NCBI GenBank assembly: GCA_017744935.1
Contig: JAGIAI010000071.1
Location: forward strand, 1-44,732
Direction: 5' to 3'
Length of the DNA: 44,732 bases
Source of the DNA: Variovorax sp.
GTDB taxonomy: Bacteria > Pseudomonadota > Gammaproteobacteria > Burkholderiales > Burkholderiaceae_C
In this document: piece after piece, positions 44,469-44,732 of the stretch
How positions within the stretch are numbered: position 1 is the stretch's first letter
Layout: every line of letters starts with the position of its first letter
Program-made: the position numbers and the translations under genes
Notes under the pieces: model-generated
The model's input: only the letters and a program-made list of their open reading frames with translations
Told to the model about the DNA's origin: nothing
The model's database searches: none

Positions 44469-44732
44469 TCAGCGCTGGGCGATGGGCTTGACGTCGCGCT
44501 TGGCCGAGCCTTCGAACAACTGGCGCGGACGGCCGATCTTGTAGTCTGGGTCGCCGATCATTTCGTTCAGCTGGGCGATCCAGCGCACGGTGCGGGCCAG
44601 CGCGAAGATCGCGGTGAACAGCGGCACCGGGATGCCGATCGCGCGCTGGACGATGCCGGAGTAGAAGTCGACGTTCGGGTAGAGCTTGCGCGACACGAAG
44701 TATTCGTCTTCCAGTGCGATCTTCTCGAGCGC
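44469..44732 (-). CDS. gltA: Citrate synthase, C-terminal 87 residues (gene runs off the right edge)
   Basis: Condenses oxaloacetate and acetyl-CoA at the entry of the TCA cycle. Only the C-terminus is present, with SRKLYPNVDFYSGIVQRAIG, ALARTVRWIAQ and the terminal GRPRQLFEGSAKRDV, all characteristic of the hexameric gram-negative type. The frame is open to the window edge; the D/H catalytic residues lie mostly outside. Confidence 0.95.
   Translation of the reverse strand, partial: ALEKIALEDEYFVSRKLYPNVDFYSGIVQRAIGIPVPLFTAIFALARTVRWIAQLNEMIGDPDYKIGRPRQLFEGSAKRDVKPIAQR

Overview
This is a GC-rich (roughly two-thirds G+C) chromosomal segment packed with housekeeping genes. The proteins and gene order suggest a betaproteobacterium of the order Burkholderiales, probably Comamonadaceae and Variovorax-like; this placement is inferred from gene content and protein style, not from a database search. 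I see no tRNA, rRNA, insertion sequence, phage or CRISPR array. Nearly every gene is a recognisable core gene, and most neighbours are separated by a few bases or overlap by four (ATGA or GTGA).

Layout. 1-963: 5' half of rne (minus). 964-1487: long gene-free divergent region. 1488-4623: rluC, HAD phosphatase, small Rieske protein, SppA-type peptidase (plus). 4631-7131: maf, RsmI-like methyltransferase, MFS transporter (minus order maf to MFS). 7167-13603: yceD, rpmF, plsX, fabH, fabD, fabG, acpP, fabF (fatty-acid synthesis). 13617-18053: YgfX-like membrane protein, rpoE, rseA, rseB, degP (envelope stress). 18054-18575: gene-free region with two terminators and origin-like motifs. 18576-26399: lepA, lepB, DUF4845, rnc, era, recO, pdxJ, acpS, nagZ. 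26400-29760 (minus): lysS, YegD-like Hsp70, YgjP-like zinc peptidase. 29883-30530 (minus): LON-domain protein. 30582-31142 (plus): YggT. 31149-43080 (minus): leuC, leuD, leuB, asd, fimV, truA, trpF, trpB, trpA, accD. 43124-44071: LysR regulator. 44187-44327: entericidin lipoprotein. 44469-end: 3' end of gltA.

How it works together. The left half joins two blocks known from Escherichia coli, rne/rluC/maf/yceD-rpmF-plsX-fab-acpP-fabF and rpoE-rse...lepA-lepB-rnc-era-recO-pdxJ-acpS, so membrane lipid supply, carrier-protein activation (AcpS on AcpP), envelope stress and protein export sit side by side. The right half is an amino-acid block (leucine, aspartate-family, tryptophan) ending in accD, which makes malonyl-CoA for the fab genes.

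I found no complete new system. The parts worth a second look are non-coding: an intrinsic terminator ending two bases before the plsX start codon, a terminator plus possible short RNA and DnaA-box-like cluster in front of lepA, a perfect 33-bp inverted repeat upstream of the LysR gene, and a tandem hairpin between asd and fimV. A YgfX/CptA-like membrane protein encoded directly before rpoE is the most interesting protein-level observation.
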